Shown: positions 24,799 through 33,435, numbered from the stretch's first letter. The stretch: DNA of 37,430 bases from Methanobacteriota archaeon (GCA_002710015.1 PAOW01000016.1:1-37430), one strand, 5' to 3'. Translations and numbers: made by a program. Notes: generated from the sequence alone by a model not told the origin.

Positions 24799-25312
24799 TC
24801 GACAGAGAAGCATTTGACCATCCTCTTAGATGTGTGACTTCAAGCCCGACCCAACCAGGAATTTCGATGGTTTGGTTTTCATCTTCAAGTTCCACTTCAG
24901 CAATAATAATTCCAGATAGTGGGCTCTCAAATTCATCAATTTCCCACAGCATACCATCATTACCATTCCAGTAATATCTAACCTTAGAAATTGAAGGTAG
25001 CTTATCGATTGCTAGATTATTGTAAATTTCAAGCGGGAGGTCCCACTCAAATTCTTCTGCCTTCGAACCAATTTTGTTACCCTTGGCAGTTAGTATGGCT
25101 TCTTCTCCTATTAGGCGGATTCTCCAAGATGCTATGTTGCTTATCTCTGAGTCCAGCGAAGCAAGATTTTGTCCTTCCCAAACAATGTTGTTGTCAATTA
25201 TTTTGACATCTCGCAAATATACTTGAAAAATATGCGATTTCCTATCGCTCCTCCAAGGTTTAGAGTCGCGACCATCAACAAGAAATCTTCTTTCAATTTC
25301 TATGCCCATCAA
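24770..25312 (-). CDS. CYTH domain protein (triphosphate tunnel enzyme family)
   Basis: This 180-residue protein has the CYTH signature. 'EIERRFLVDG' at residues 4-13 gives the ExExK/R-type start, followed by the alternating charged strands 'SWRIRLIGEEAILTAKG', 'EEFEWDLP', 'LWEIDEFES' and 'IAEVELED' that line the triphosphate tunnel. Members are inorganic triphosphatases, thiamine triphosphatases or class IV adenylyl cyclases; which one cannot be told here. The single domain without a CHAD partner resembles short prokaryotic forms. The start overlaps the upstream membrane gene by four bases, so the two are translated together. Confidence 0.85.
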   Translation of the reverse strand: MMGIEIERRFLVDGRDSKPWRSDRKSHIFQVYLRDVKIIDNNIVWEGQNLASLDSEISNIASWRIRLIGEEAILTAKGNKIGSKAEEFEWDLPLEIYNNLAIDKLPSISKVRYYWNGNDGMLWEIDEFESPLSGIIIAEVELEDENQTIEIPGWVGLEVTHLRGWSNASLSIMIEDSKPN

Positions 25313-25938
25313 TCCTCATCCTCAATTTTCTGGGATCTCGCCTTGGACATAATTTCCTCATCAAGGAACCAAAAAGTAGGGGTCTCTGATATGTGCTTAT
25401 CCCAATGCTGGACAGTTCTAGCCCAGATTTCAGAATCTGCATTTTCTTTGCAGTAATTCAAAACCCAATCCATTTGCTCCTGTATTTTAGCGTCATTAGG
25501 AGAATTCCTTTTGAGGTTTTCAGCGGTCATTGCCATGTTCATCATGAACATAGGAGATAAAGCGTATGTCCAGAACGGATTTCTTTCAAAGTCTACACTC
25601 CTTTGTGCAGTCCATAATGAAAAAACCTTATCGTACAGATAGCCTATACATAGGACGATTAGTACAAGACCCGTAAAAATACCAAGTAGGCCAAGATAGG
25701 TTGCAGGAATTCCGAGTATTGAATTATTAAAACAAAGACTTTCCTCGCAGGAATCAGAAAACCTCCAACTGACATATGGCCACAATAGCAACGTCAGTGA
25801 TGAACCAAGCAATCCCATTGAGATAATTGATTGAGATTGCTGCATACGCCAATATTGGCGCATAACCCACTTCTTTACAGGGCTAATGCTAGAACTCGTC
25901 ATTGCCCTATCCTCATAACTTATCATTGATATTTCCAT
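25309..25938 (-). CDS. Membrane protein with VKOR-like Cys loop, partner of the CYTH gene
   Basis: This 209-residue protein has hydrophobic helices around residues 38-57 and 77-100, and a weaker one near 121-138. Between the first two is a loop 'SDSCEESLCFNNSILGIPAT', with Cys64 and Cys69 followed by GIPxxxLGL. This recalls the loop and second helix of vitamin K epoxide reductase (VKOR) proteins. However, the CxxC active-site pair of true VKORs is not found, so the likeness may be partial or misleading. The C-terminal 70 residues are soluble and charged. It overlaps the CYTH gene by four bases, which implies a joint function. Confidence 0.65.
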   Translation of the reverse strand: MEISMISYEDRAMTSSSISPVKKWVMRQYWRMQQSQSIISMGLLGSSLTLLLWPYVSWRFSDSCEESLCFNNSILGIPATYLGLLGIFTGLVLIVLCIGYLYDKVFSLWTAQRSVDFERNPFWTYALSPMFMMNMAMTAENLKRNSPNDAKIQEQMDWVLNYCKENADSEIWARTVQHWDKHISETPTFWFLDEEIMSKARSQKIEDED

Positions 25939-26058
25939 GGGTGTAAAGACCTTGTTTCCATCACAATACTAGGTTTAAATTCAGTGGGCAAACAATCTAA
26001 TCAAGTCCCTTGATGGGAAAATAGCAATAATGAAATTTGAGTGCTTTTACAGGCAGAT

Positions 26059-26982
26059 ATGGCCAAAGTCGCAATAATGGGCTGCGGTCGCTGGGGCTCG
26101 AATCATCTCAAAACCCTAGCAAAGTTACGAGAGGAAGGACTTGTTGAGAATATAACCGTGATTGACCCATCTCTCGAAGCTCGACAAAAAGCAACATTAG
26201 CAGATATCACAAAAGCAGACTTAGAGGGCTTGGACGCCGACTTAGTCATAATTGCAACCCCTCCAAAACATCACTCACAACAAGCGAAGGATCTAATTTC
26301 AAAAGGATTTCATGTGCTTGTTGAAAAGCCGCTTGGATGTAGTGAAATCGAAGCAGCTGAAGTTGTGTCATACTCTCAAGAATACGGTAAAATTGTTTCA
26401 GTTGGGTTGTTGCTACGATTTCATCCAATAGCCCCTCTCGCTAAACATTACATTGATTCAGGCCTTCTTGGAAGGGTCGAATCAATACGATTTGTGAGGA
26501 GAACCAAAAGACCCCAACCAGCAAATGGAAACGTGATAGAATCTCTTGGTGTTCATGGTATTGATTTAGCGTGTTACCTAATGTCGGAAACAGAACCAAC
26601 ATGCATCAATGTCCAAGGTGATAGAATGGAGGCTGAAATCGCTGTTGAGTTCCCCCACGGGATTGAAGCCCTCATCGACGTTTGTTGGGGGGCTTCTAAA
26701 GAGCGAAGATTTGTTGAAGTTAACGGATCTATTTCTTCTTTGAAGTTCTACCTAGATGTCCATAACGAAGTTGTGCTGGTAAAGAATGGCAAGGAAGAAA
26801 AAAAATTAATTGAAAATAACATGTCTCCGCTAGAGTGTGAATTACGACATGTAATTTCCTGTGTCAAGGCACATCAAGAAGGAGCCAATTGGTCTGTGAT
26901 TCCTGACCAAGGTGCCGCATTGAGAGGAGTTAGGCTAACAGAAATAGCGATGCAGAAACTACCTATGTCATGGCCACATTGA
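26059..26982 (+). CDS. Gfo/Idh/MocA family NAD(P)-dependent oxidoreductase
   Basis: This 307-residue dehydrogenase has an N-terminal Rossmann fold ('MGCGRWGSNH', residues about 7-16), 'ADLVIIATPPKHH' and the family hallmark 'VLVEKPLG' with the catalytic Lys. The C-terminal domain includes 'ESLGVHGIDLACYL', with the usual GxHxxD histidine. Substrates of this family are mostly sugars or cyclitols. The frame is open from 26041, but ATG 26059 lies directly before the Rossmann strand and is preferred. With the aminotransferase at 23740 it could serve amino-sugar synthesis, though the two are separated by the CYTH pair on the other strand. Confidence 0.87.
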   Translation: MAKVAIMGCGRWGSNHLKTLAKLREEGLVENITVIDPSLEARQKATLADITKADLEGLDADLVIIATPPKHHSQQAKDLISKGFHVLVEKPLGCSEIEAAEVVSYSQEYGKIVSVGLLLRFHPIAPLAKHYIDSGLLGRVESIRFVRRTKRPQPANGNVIESLGVHGIDLACYLMSETEPTCINVQGDRMEAEIAVEFPHGIEALIDVCWGASKERRFVEVNGSISSLKFYLDVHNEVVLVKNGKEEKKLIENNMSPLECELRHVISCVKAHQEGANWSVIPDQGAALRGVRLTEIAMQKLPMSWPH

Positions 26983-27007
26983 AGAATAATACTACTTTGG
27001 GAGTTTC

Positions 27008-27499
27008 ATGGCCGCCAGCGCATCTCCGGAAGATTCCGAACCACTTTTCGTTTTGGAACCCCTTCCTGAGTTGTCAAGTGTAATCGACTCGTTTGCAGGT
27101 GCAAATCCATTCCTTTTGGTAGCAGGTTTTGGCGGAATACTGTATTCTCTGACTAAATTTTCAGATCCAATGACAAAACTTTGGACCTCATCACTGACGT
27201 TAATGATAATCAGTTACATCGCTACCGATTCAATGTTTTACTCCATGATATTCACGAGTATACATGTCTTAGTATTCTTCCTAGTGTGGGCTGCAATAAT
27301 TTGGGATCAGTTGAAAGTTACACTTGGTATGAACCGTGCTAGAGTTCTCTCTATCGTGTCGTTTGTAGTATTTACATGGATTCTGACCGTTCTAGGAACT
27401 GCAATCGGTATGCCGACAAGTTCAGGAGTTGTTGTCTGTACATGTGTAACTGCCTACATTTGGTGGACATATTATTCCTTGGAACCTGCAAGAGTTTGA
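27008..27499 (+). CDS. Small multi-pass membrane protein
   Basis: This 163-residue protein has an acidic N-terminus of about 30 residues followed by four or five hydrophobic helices ('PFLLVAGFGGILYSL', 'LTLMIISYIATDSMFY', 'VLVFFLVWAAIIW', 'VSFVVFTWILTVLGTAIG' and a last one near 'VVCTCVTAYIWW'). I do not recognise the family. It lies 25 bases after the oxidoreductase, with a GGGAG just before its ATG, and 39 bases before the PilT-KH ATPase on the same strand. An operon is plausible. Confidence 0.65.
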   Translation: MAASASPEDSEPLFVLEPLPELSSVIDSFAGANPFLLVAGFGGILYSLTKFSDPMTKLWTSSLTLMIISYIATDSMFYSMIFTSIHVLVFFLVWAAIIWDQLKVTLGMNRARVLSIVSFVVFTWILTVLGTAIGMPTSSGVVVCTCVTAYIWWTYYSLEPARV

Positions 27500-27538
27500 T
27501 AGACAAGTGTCAAAGAGTATGCCTTTCCACCAATTGAC

Positions 27539-28888
27539 ATGGCAACTTTCTCTAGTCATCCGGACCTTCCAGAAATTTTAGAAAATTTGCTTGATGAAGA
27601 TGTTCACACATTATTCCTGAAAGCCGATTGCCCGCCTAGAACAAAGGCAGGTGGAATTGGCGACCTTAGATTATCAGAGGTAGAAGGGGCTGACGATGGT
27701 GGCTGGGATACTATAAGGTTGGAATCTCTACAGGAAGAAATTCTGAACTTAGTAAATGAAAACAGAGACAGGTCTGATTGCTTTTTAGAAATTGATAGAA
27801 AGGGATGCCAGGTAATTCAACTTGGCGACTTGAGAATATCTTGTGCTTGGCCACCTTTTGCAGACGCTAGAGAAATAACAATAGTAAGGCCAGTTGCAAA
27901 ATTATCACTAGGCGAATATGATTTAGATCCTAAACTAATATCTAGATTATCTGATCACCACAGAGGCGTATTCATCTGTGGCCGTCCTGGGTCTGGAAAG
28001 ACTACACTAGCGCAAGCAATTGCTGAATACTTGGATGAAGATGTAGGGGCGATGGTCAAAACAATGGAAGCGCCAAGAGATTTACAGCTAGCAAATAGGA
28101 TAACACAATATGCGCCTTTAGAAGGAGATTTGGAGAAAACAGCGGAAATTATCTTCTTGGTTAGGCCGGACTTTGTAATATTTGACGAAGTAAGAAGGGC
28201 TCGTGATTTTGAAATATTTGCTGATGTAAGACTTGCAGGAGTTGGTCTATTAGGAGTTACACATGCGAATTCTGCCCTCGAGGCTATTCAGAGATTGATA
28301 GGCAAGGTCGAATTGGGATTAGTCAGTCAAGTGCTGGATACAATTTTACATGTAGAATCTGGTAAAATACAACAGGTTCTGGAATTGAAAATGACGGTTA
28401 AGCCACCTAGCGGCATGCAAGAAGAACTGGCAAGGCCGGTAATCGAGGTAGTAGAGTTTCCAAGCGGAAAGGTAACGCATGAAATGTTTGCCTTTGGTTC
28501 AGAAATTGCAGTGGTCCCGGTAAGCGGTGTTAACACCGCAAGCGGACTTACTCCAATCGCAGCTTTAGCCCGAGATCAGCTTGTAAAGAAAATTAGGGAT
28601 TGGGTTGGTGTTCAATGTGCAGTGAAGATAACAGGAACCAACTCAGCAGAAATATACGCGCCAAAAGGAATGGTTGCAACATTAATTGGAAAAGGCGGGG
28701 AAAATATACGAGACCTTCAGGAAGAACTTGGAGGTATGAAACTTTCAGTATCTTCTTTTTCAGAAATGCCCAATGACGTGAAGTTTACTCCCGAGGAGCG
28801 CTATGAGACGCTTGAGCGCAGAGCAAAAGAATCCCAAGCTTGGGAGTATTCAAAAAAAGGACGAAAATCAAGAAAACGGCGTAGATAG
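27539..28888 (+). CDS. PilT-like ATPase with C-terminal KH domain, lacking the PIN domain
   Basis: This 449-residue protein has a secretion-type/PilT ATPase core with Walker A 'GRPGSGKT' (148-155) and Walker B-like 'PDFVIFDEVRRARDFEIFAD'. A His box 'GVGLLGVTHANSALEAIQR' follows. A KH-type RNA-binding domain comes near residue 375 ('MVATLIGKGGENIRDLQEEL', GxxG loop GKGG). The C-terminus is very basic ('SKKGRKSRKRRR'). It resembles the archaeal PIN-PilT-KH proteins of COG1855, but the N-terminal PIN nuclease is absent and replaced by about 110 residues of unclear fold. It is likely an RNA- or ribosome-associated ATPase; exact function unknown. Confidence 0.83.
   Translation: MATFSSHPDLPEILENLLDEDVHTLFLKADCPPRTKAGGIGDLRLSEVEGADDGGWDTIRLESLQEEILNLVNENRDRSDCFLEIDRKGCQVIQLGDLRISCAWPPFADAREITIVRPVAKLSLGEYDLDPKLISRLSDHHRGVFICGRPGSGKTTLAQAIAEYLDEDVGAMVKTMEAPRDLQLANRITQYAPLEGDLEKTAEIIFLVRPDFVIFDEVRRARDFEIFADVRLAGVGLLGVTHANSALEAIQRLIGKVELGLVSQVLDTILHVESGKIQQVLELKMTVKPPSGMQEELARPVIEVVEFPSGKVTHEMFAFGSEIAVVPVSGVNTASGLTPIAALARDQLVKKIRDWVGVQCAVKITGTNSAEIYAPKGMVATLIGKGGENIRDLQEELGGMKLSVSSFSEMPNDVKFTPEERYETLERRAKESQAWEYSKKGRKSRKRRR
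28524..28539. repeat. 16-bp perfect palindrome inside the PilT-KH gene
   Basis: GCGGTGTTAACACCGC is its own reverse complement, centred on GTTAAC, and encodes part of 'SGVNTAS'. It is probably a coincidence of codon choice, but it is the cleanest palindrome I noticed in the window. Confidence 0.6.
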
Positions 28889-28940
28889 TTGAGAATATTT
28901 TAATCAACATCTCGGTTGCCTTCGACCGTATTTTGTTCTA

Positions 28941-29039
28941 TTGTGGTTCAGCAAAAAAGATGCTCCTTATCCATCTTTACCATTGAATTCTGAGGAGATT
29001 CTTGTCCGTATTTTGAAAGATGATTTGATGAACATCTAA
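28941..29039 (+). CDS. Doubtful 32-residue ORF before the thermosome gene
   Basis: A TTG-initiated frame beginning 'MWFSKKDAPYPSLPLNSEEI' and ending at TAA 29039 sits in the 167-base gap between the PilT-KH ATPase and the thermosome. Its composition is protein-like and the frame is open back to 28893, but there is no ATG, Shine-Dalgarno site or known family. It may be only leader sequence. Confidence 0.2.
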   Translation: MWFSKKDAPYPSLPLNSEEILVRILKDDLMNI

Positions 29040-29055
29040 CAACGCGGGTGCATGT

Positions 29056-30618
29056 ATGGCGCAGGCTCCAGATGGTAGTGGGACCGCTCCGGTCAAAATC
29101 ACCAATTCAGCCACATCTGTAACCAGCGGCCTTGGAGTGACTCATAAGTTGGTCAGTGCAGCGATAGCATTCGGTAACGTATTGAGAGGCACATTTGGCC
29201 CTAATGGCTTAGACAAAATGCTTTACAAAACTAATGGGGAAGCAGCTGTTACCAATGACGGTGCGAAAATCGTAGCAGAACTATTAGTGAAACATCCTGC
29301 CGCAAAGGCATTTGTAAGTCTAGCAGAAAGTCAGGAAAATGCATGTGGAGATGGTGTCACGGGTTGCATAATTCTTGCAAGCGAATTAATGAGTGAGGCA
29401 GGTAGATTGCTAGACAGAGGATTACACCCACTAATACTTGTTAAAGGATACCAAATGGCCCTCTCAGAGGTTATGAAAGTGATAGACTCTAGGTCAAAAG
29501 CAGTATCCAATAAGCTAGTTCAAGTTTCAAGAACAGCACTTGTAGGGCGTTCTACCGAAGGGGCTATGGAACACTTAGCAGGTATTATCTCAGATGCTGT
29601 TAATCTTATACCAGATAGCGATTTTGAAAGAGTTCGAATGGTAAAATCTGGGGAGGGAACACCAGAGTCTTCTAAATTAATTAAGGGAATTATAATCCAA
29701 AAGGGGCTAGCTTTGGAGCGTATGCCAAGGAAACTTTCGGCATCGAAAGTCTTGGTTTTGTCCTGCCCAATCGAATTGGAAAACACCAAGGTTTCATCAG
29801 AGATTGAAATATCAACTCCAGAACAATATGAGGCATTCATTGATGCAGAGGAAAAGCAAATCCAATCGCTTATTGATAAAGTCAAACAATCTGGGGCCCA
29901 AGTAGTTTTCAGCGCAGAAGCAATAGATCAACGAGCGCTTCATTCATTTGCAGACTCTGGTATATTTGCACTCGGAGGTATTGAAAGGCCGATAGCTGAA
30001 GACGTGGCTATGGCTTGTAGTGCTAAACTCTGCGATCATCTAGATGATAGCTCGAACTCTCTAGGACAAATATCCAGTTTAACTCACAAAAGATTAGAAA
30101 ATACAGATGGCGTTGATGAAAGGATTATTCTCGAGGTTGGTGAAGAAGCCGGAATTGTAACAATATTGGTTGGAGGAACAGATGGCCTTGCAGCGGAAGA
30201 AATCATTAGGGGTCTTTATGATTCTCTGCGGTCCACATGTCTTGCCAAGGAAGATGATTCAATTTTACTTGGTGGAGGAAGTTTGCACATGGCCTCATCG
30301 CTGAAGGTAAGGGAAATTGCCGAAGAATGCTCAGGCCGAGAGAGGCTGTCTATGGAAGCATTTGCAAGGGCTCTTGAAGCTATACCTTCAGCATTAGCAA
30401 CGAATACGGGTGAAGATAAAATCGACGCTCTTCTTGAATTGAGAGCACTACATAGAGGTGGGCAATTTGATGCCGGAATTACAAGTATGGGAAAACCCGG
30501 ACAAATAGATGACGTTTGGCTACCATCATATACCATAGAACATGCAATTTCGGCAGCCTGCGAGTCAGCTTGTTCTCTGTTGCGAGTCGATCAGGTTATA
30601 TCTGCTAGAGGAGATTGA
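29056..30618 (+). CDS. Group II chaperonin (thermosome) subunit
   Basis: This 520-residue protein aligns along the whole thermosome/CCT fold and assists ATP-driven protein folding in a closed-lid double ring. The N-terminal equatorial domain has 'GTFGPNGLDKML' and 'TNDGAKI'. The P-loop-like 'GDGVTG' (98-103) differs from the usual GDGTTT by having Val and Gly. The apical and C-terminal parts keep 'LGGGSLHMA', 'LSMEAFARALEAIPSALA' and 'IDALLELRALH'. The C-terminus stops soon after 'LLRVDQVI' and lacks a Gly/Met tail. Sequence drift in otherwise invariant positions suggests a diverged paralogue. Another subunit is expected elsewhere in the genome. Confidence 0.93.
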   Translation: MAQAPDGSGTAPVKITNSATSVTSGLGVTHKLVSAAIAFGNVLRGTFGPNGLDKMLYKTNGEAAVTNDGAKIVAELLVKHPAAKAFVSLAESQENACGDGVTGCIILASELMSEAGRLLDRGLHPLILVKGYQMALSEVMKVIDSRSKAVSNKLVQVSRTALVGRSTEGAMEHLAGIISDAVNLIPDSDFERVRMVKSGEGTPESSKLIKGIIIQKGLALERMPRKLSASKVLVLSCPIELENTKVSSEIEISTPEQYEAFIDAEEKQIQSLIDKVKQSGAQVVFSAEAIDQRALHSFADSGIFALGGIERPIAEDVAMACSAKLCDHLDDSSNSLGQISSLTHKRLENTDGVDERIILEVGEEAGIVTILVGGTDGLAAEEIIRGLYDSLRSTCLAKEDDSILLGGGSLHMASSLKVREIAEECSGRERLSMEAFARALEAIPSALATNTGEDKIDALLELRALHRGGQFDAGITSMGKPGQIDDVWLPSYTIEHAISAACESACSLLRVDQVISARGD

Positions 30619-30669
30619 GTCGGCACCTTCATCAAATGAACACATCTCGAATCTTTAACGGGTACGACC

Positions 30670-32292
30670 ATGAAACAGACACCCCGTCCTCGCGCCTTGC
30701 TTTCTGTTTATGATAAAACAGGGATTATCGAATTTGCAACGGGCCTAGATAAGTTAGGCTTCGAGTTGGTTTCAACGGGAGGGACTGCCAAAAAATTACG
30801 AGAAGCTGGGCTTAACGTAATTGGAGTATCAGAGGTCACAGGCCATCCAGAAATTTTCGACGGTAGAGTGAAATCACTACACCCCGCAATCCACGGCCCA
30901 CTGCTTTGTAGATTAGAGAATGACATGGATGCAAAAGGTCTTGAAGAATTAGGATATCCAATGATAGAGATTGTGGCTTGTAACCTTTATCCATTTTCTG
31001 AGGCAGCGATGAAGGAGCCTGCATTAGCTGATTTAGAATTGTTAGAAATGATAGACATTGGTGGGCCTACGATGGTAAGAGCATCAGCAAAAAATCATCC
31101 AAATGTTATCATTGCATGTGACCCAGCGGATTATGACCAAATAATTAACGAACTTTCATCAGGCTCATTGAGCATCCAAAGAAGGAGAGATTTAGCACTA
31201 AAAGCATATGAGCATACAGCAGCATACGATTCTGCAATTTCAATAGAATTAGCATCTAGGTGGGTAGGTAAACCAGAACAAAGCGATGACCCCCTCGAAC
31301 AAGCAAAGCGCCTTCCGGAAACTATGACAGCGGTAGCACACAAAATGCAAACTCTCCGCTATGGTGAAAACTCGCATCAGGCGGCTGCAATTTACGTCGA
31401 CCCGGGAGCCCCAGCAGGTGAAACACTAGTCACTGCTAAAGTTGAGGGCGAGAAAGCGATGAGCTACAACAATTATTCTGATGCAGATGCAACCCTCAGA
31501 TTATGTCGAGCCCTATCAACAGATGAATGGCCTGAAACCCCTCATGCTTGTGTTATTGTAAAACATAACAATCCTTGTGGTGTCGCACTGGGTAAAACTC
31601 AGTTGGAAGCATACGAGGCAGCACTTGCAAGCGATCCTGAAAGTGCGTTCGGATCAATTATTTGTGTTAATGAACCGGTAACTCTCGAATTTGCAAATGC
31701 TCTAGCACCATTATTCCTAGAGGTTTTGATGGCTCCAGGCTATCAGGATGGCACAAAAGAAATTCTTATGCAAAAGAAAAACCGTCGTATTCTGACAATA
31801 ACTTCCCCCAATGATAGGCTTGCTCCACTTCCAAGAAAAACCGTGAGAAAACCTATCGAAGGAGGATGGCTTCTACAAACAGAGGAAGCACCGGTTATCG
31901 ACTGGGAGAAAGCAAAAGTAGTCACAGAAATTAAACCAACAGACAACCAAATAGCATCGATGAAGTTCGCAGTAAGGGTCTGTGAGCAAGTAAAATCAAA
32001 CGCAATTGTAATGGTTCAAGGGTTGGCAACTGTCGGCATTGGCCCGGGCCAAACAAGCAGAGTTGAAGCTGTGAGAATTGCTACCAGAAGGGCAGGAGAC
32101 AGAGGAGAGGGATGTGTCTTGGCGAGCGACGCATTTTTCCCGTTTAAGGACGGAATTGAGCAGGCGGCTATGGCAGGCGCTGCAGCAATTGTTCAACCAG
32201 GTGGTTCCATCAGAGATCAAGAAGTAATAGACGAAGCAAATTCTAGAGGCATTTCTATGCTATTTACTGGTCATAGACTATTCAGACACTGA
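30670..32292 (+). CDS. purH: Bifunctional AICAR transformylase/IMP cyclohydrolase PurH
   Basis: This 540-residue protein catalyses the last two steps of IMP synthesis: formyl transfer to AICAR, then ring closure. The N-terminal MGS-like cyclohydrolase (about 1-200) shows 'LLSVYDKTGI', 'LVSTGGTAKKLREAG', 'HPEIFDGRVKSLHP' and 'NLYPF'. The C-terminal transformylase has 'LRYGENSHQ', 'SYNNYSDADAT' and the catalytic Lys298-His299 in 'VKHNNPCGVA'. Full-length purH is the bacterial-type solution; many archaea use PurP and PurO instead. It sits 51 bases after the thermosome gene and 32 bases before purN. Confidence 0.97.
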   Translation: MKQTPRPRALLSVYDKTGIIEFATGLDKLGFELVSTGGTAKKLREAGLNVIGVSEVTGHPEIFDGRVKSLHPAIHGPLLCRLENDMDAKGLEELGYPMIEIVACNLYPFSEAAMKEPALADLELLEMIDIGGPTMVRASAKNHPNVIIACDPADYDQIINELSSGSLSIQRRRDLALKAYEHTAAYDSAISIELASRWVGKPEQSDDPLEQAKRLPETMTAVAHKMQTLRYGENSHQAAAIYVDPGAPAGETLVTAKVEGEKAMSYNNYSDADATLRLCRALSTDEWPETPHACVIVKHNNPCGVALGKTQLEAYEAALASDPESAFGSIICVNEPVTLEFANALAPLFLEVLMAPGYQDGTKEILMQKKNRRILTITSPNDRLAPLPRKTVRKPIEGGWLLQTEEAPVIDWEKAKVVTEIKPTDNQIASMKFAVRVCEQVKSNAIVMVQGLATVGIGPGQTSRVEAVRIATRRAGDRGEGCVLASDAFFPFKDGIEQAAMAGAAAIVQPGGSIRDQEVIDEANSRGISMLFTGHRLFRH

Positions 32293-32324
32293 AATTACTT
32301 TATCGAATATATTCCGGTGAAAAC

Positions 32325-32963
32325 ATGGCAGAGAATTGGCAACTACCTCGAATTGGGTCGGTTGAAAATCCCTTGCGAATTTGTATAATGATATCAGGTT
32401 CAGGCTCAGGCATGGATGCCCTAATCAAGTATCAAAATGAGGGAGAAAGATTGCACAAGACAGTTCTCGTATTGAGTGATAGAAGTAATGCTGAGGGTCT
32501 TGAGAAAGCACGCAAACAGGGCGTTAATGCGATTTCCGTTGCTTTACCTGAAATTGAAGATAAGTATCAAAAAAGACTTGAGCACGAGAAAATGATAAAC
32601 AATTTAATCCATGAAAATCAAGTTGAATTGATTGTTTTATCAGGTTATATGAGAATACTCACCCCCAGCTTCGTTAAACCTTGGGCTGGTCGTATACTGA
32701 ATATTCATCCCTCCCTTCTTCCGGACTTTCCTGGAGCACATGCACACAAGGACGTTATTGATGCCGGAGTTACGAAGACAGGATGCACGGTTCACTTCGT
32801 TGACAGCGGTATGGACACTGGGCCGATAATATCTCAAGCAGAGGTGGAAGTTTACCCACACGACACTGTTGATACTCTTTCACAGAGAGTGAAAGTGGAA
32901 GAACACAGAATATATCCTCTGGTTATTGATGCTATTTCTTCAGGAAATGTTCAATCTCCTTGA
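32325..32963 (+). CDS. purN: Phosphoribosylglycinamide formyltransferase PurN
   Basis: This 212-residue folate-dependent enzyme formylates GAR in the third step of purine synthesis. The catalytic triad by family alignment is Asn126 and His128 in 'NIHPSLLPDFPGAHAH' and Asp164 in 'DSGMDTGPI'. The N-terminal Rossmann loop is 'MISGSGSGMDALI', and a roughly 16-residue hydrophilic extension precedes it. A GGTGA lies five bases before the ATG. It follows purH closely, so the two probably form an operon that draws on the same formyl-tetrahydrofolate pool. The 3' end overlaps the convergent MobA-like gene by 32 bases. Confidence 0.95.
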   Translation: MAENWQLPRIGSVENPLRICIMISGSGSGMDALIKYQNEGERLHKTVLVLSDRSNAEGLEKARKQGVNAISVALPEIEDKYQKRLEHEKMINNLIHENQVELIVLSGYMRILTPSFVKPWAGRILNIHPSLLPDFPGAHAHKDVIDAGVTKTGCTVHFVDSGMDTGPIISQAEVEVYPHDTVDTLSQRVKVEEHRIYPLVIDAISSGNVQSP

Positions 32964-33423
32964 ACTCTTCCTGAGTGTTTACATTCCTTGCTCTGATTCC
33001 ACCAGGACAGGAAGGTATATTTCGAAAGACTTCGGTAATTTTTTTTGAATTGATTAAAGATTCACTAGAATCAAATTTGGCTAACAGAGGCTGTCTTATT
33101 CCTCGATCATCAACAGGAACACCATCAATTGATTCAAACAACTCACAATCTGCTAGGTATGCATCACAAGGTGCTAGTTGTATAACGCCTTGAATTTGTG
33201 CGATTACTTCAAGCAAAGATTCTGCCAGCGTCTCTTTTGAATCAACGAGACAATCCTCATCAAACAGTTTAGCGCGCTCTATTGTCCCACACATTACTTT
33301 GACAGACTCACATCCAGCGTTTCTCATCTCATTAGCAAGTCTGCTGACATTTGAATTAATCATCGACTTATCAAAACCCATTCTTGTGGATATACCTCCC
33401 GCAAGAATGATTCCAGTCTGCAA
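32932..33423 (-). CDS. MobA-like nucleotidyltransferase
   Basis: This 163-residue protein begins with the GT-A nucleotidyltransferase signature 'GIILAGGISTRMGFDKS' and continues with 'LAPCDAYLAD', the metal-binding segment of MobA and related transferases. MobA attaches GMP to molybdopterin. This protein is shorter than typical MobA, and related sugar or cofactor nucleotidyltransferases cannot be excluded. The TTG at 33423 is chosen as start because GAGGTG lies eight bases upstream and the product then starts two residues before the signature strand; the frame remains open to 33471. It is the last gene of a four-gene minus-strand run. Confidence 0.75.
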   Translation of the reverse strand: MQTGIILAGGISTRMGFDKSMINSNVSRLANEMRNAGCESVKVMCGTIERAKLFDEDCLVDSKETLAESLLEVIAQIQGVIQLAPCDAYLADCELFESIDGVPVDDRGIRQPLLAKFDSSESLINSKKITEVFRNIPSCPGGIRARNVNTQEEFKEIEHFLKK

Positions 33424-33429
33424 CAAACA

Positions 33430-33435
33430 CACCTC
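33430..33435 (-). promoter_or_regulatory. Shine-Dalgarno site deciding the MobA-like start
   Basis: GAGGTG on the minus strand overlaps the stop of the upstream 69-residue gene. It sits at good distance for TTG 33423 and too close for the in-frame GTG at 33432. Confidence 0.5.
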
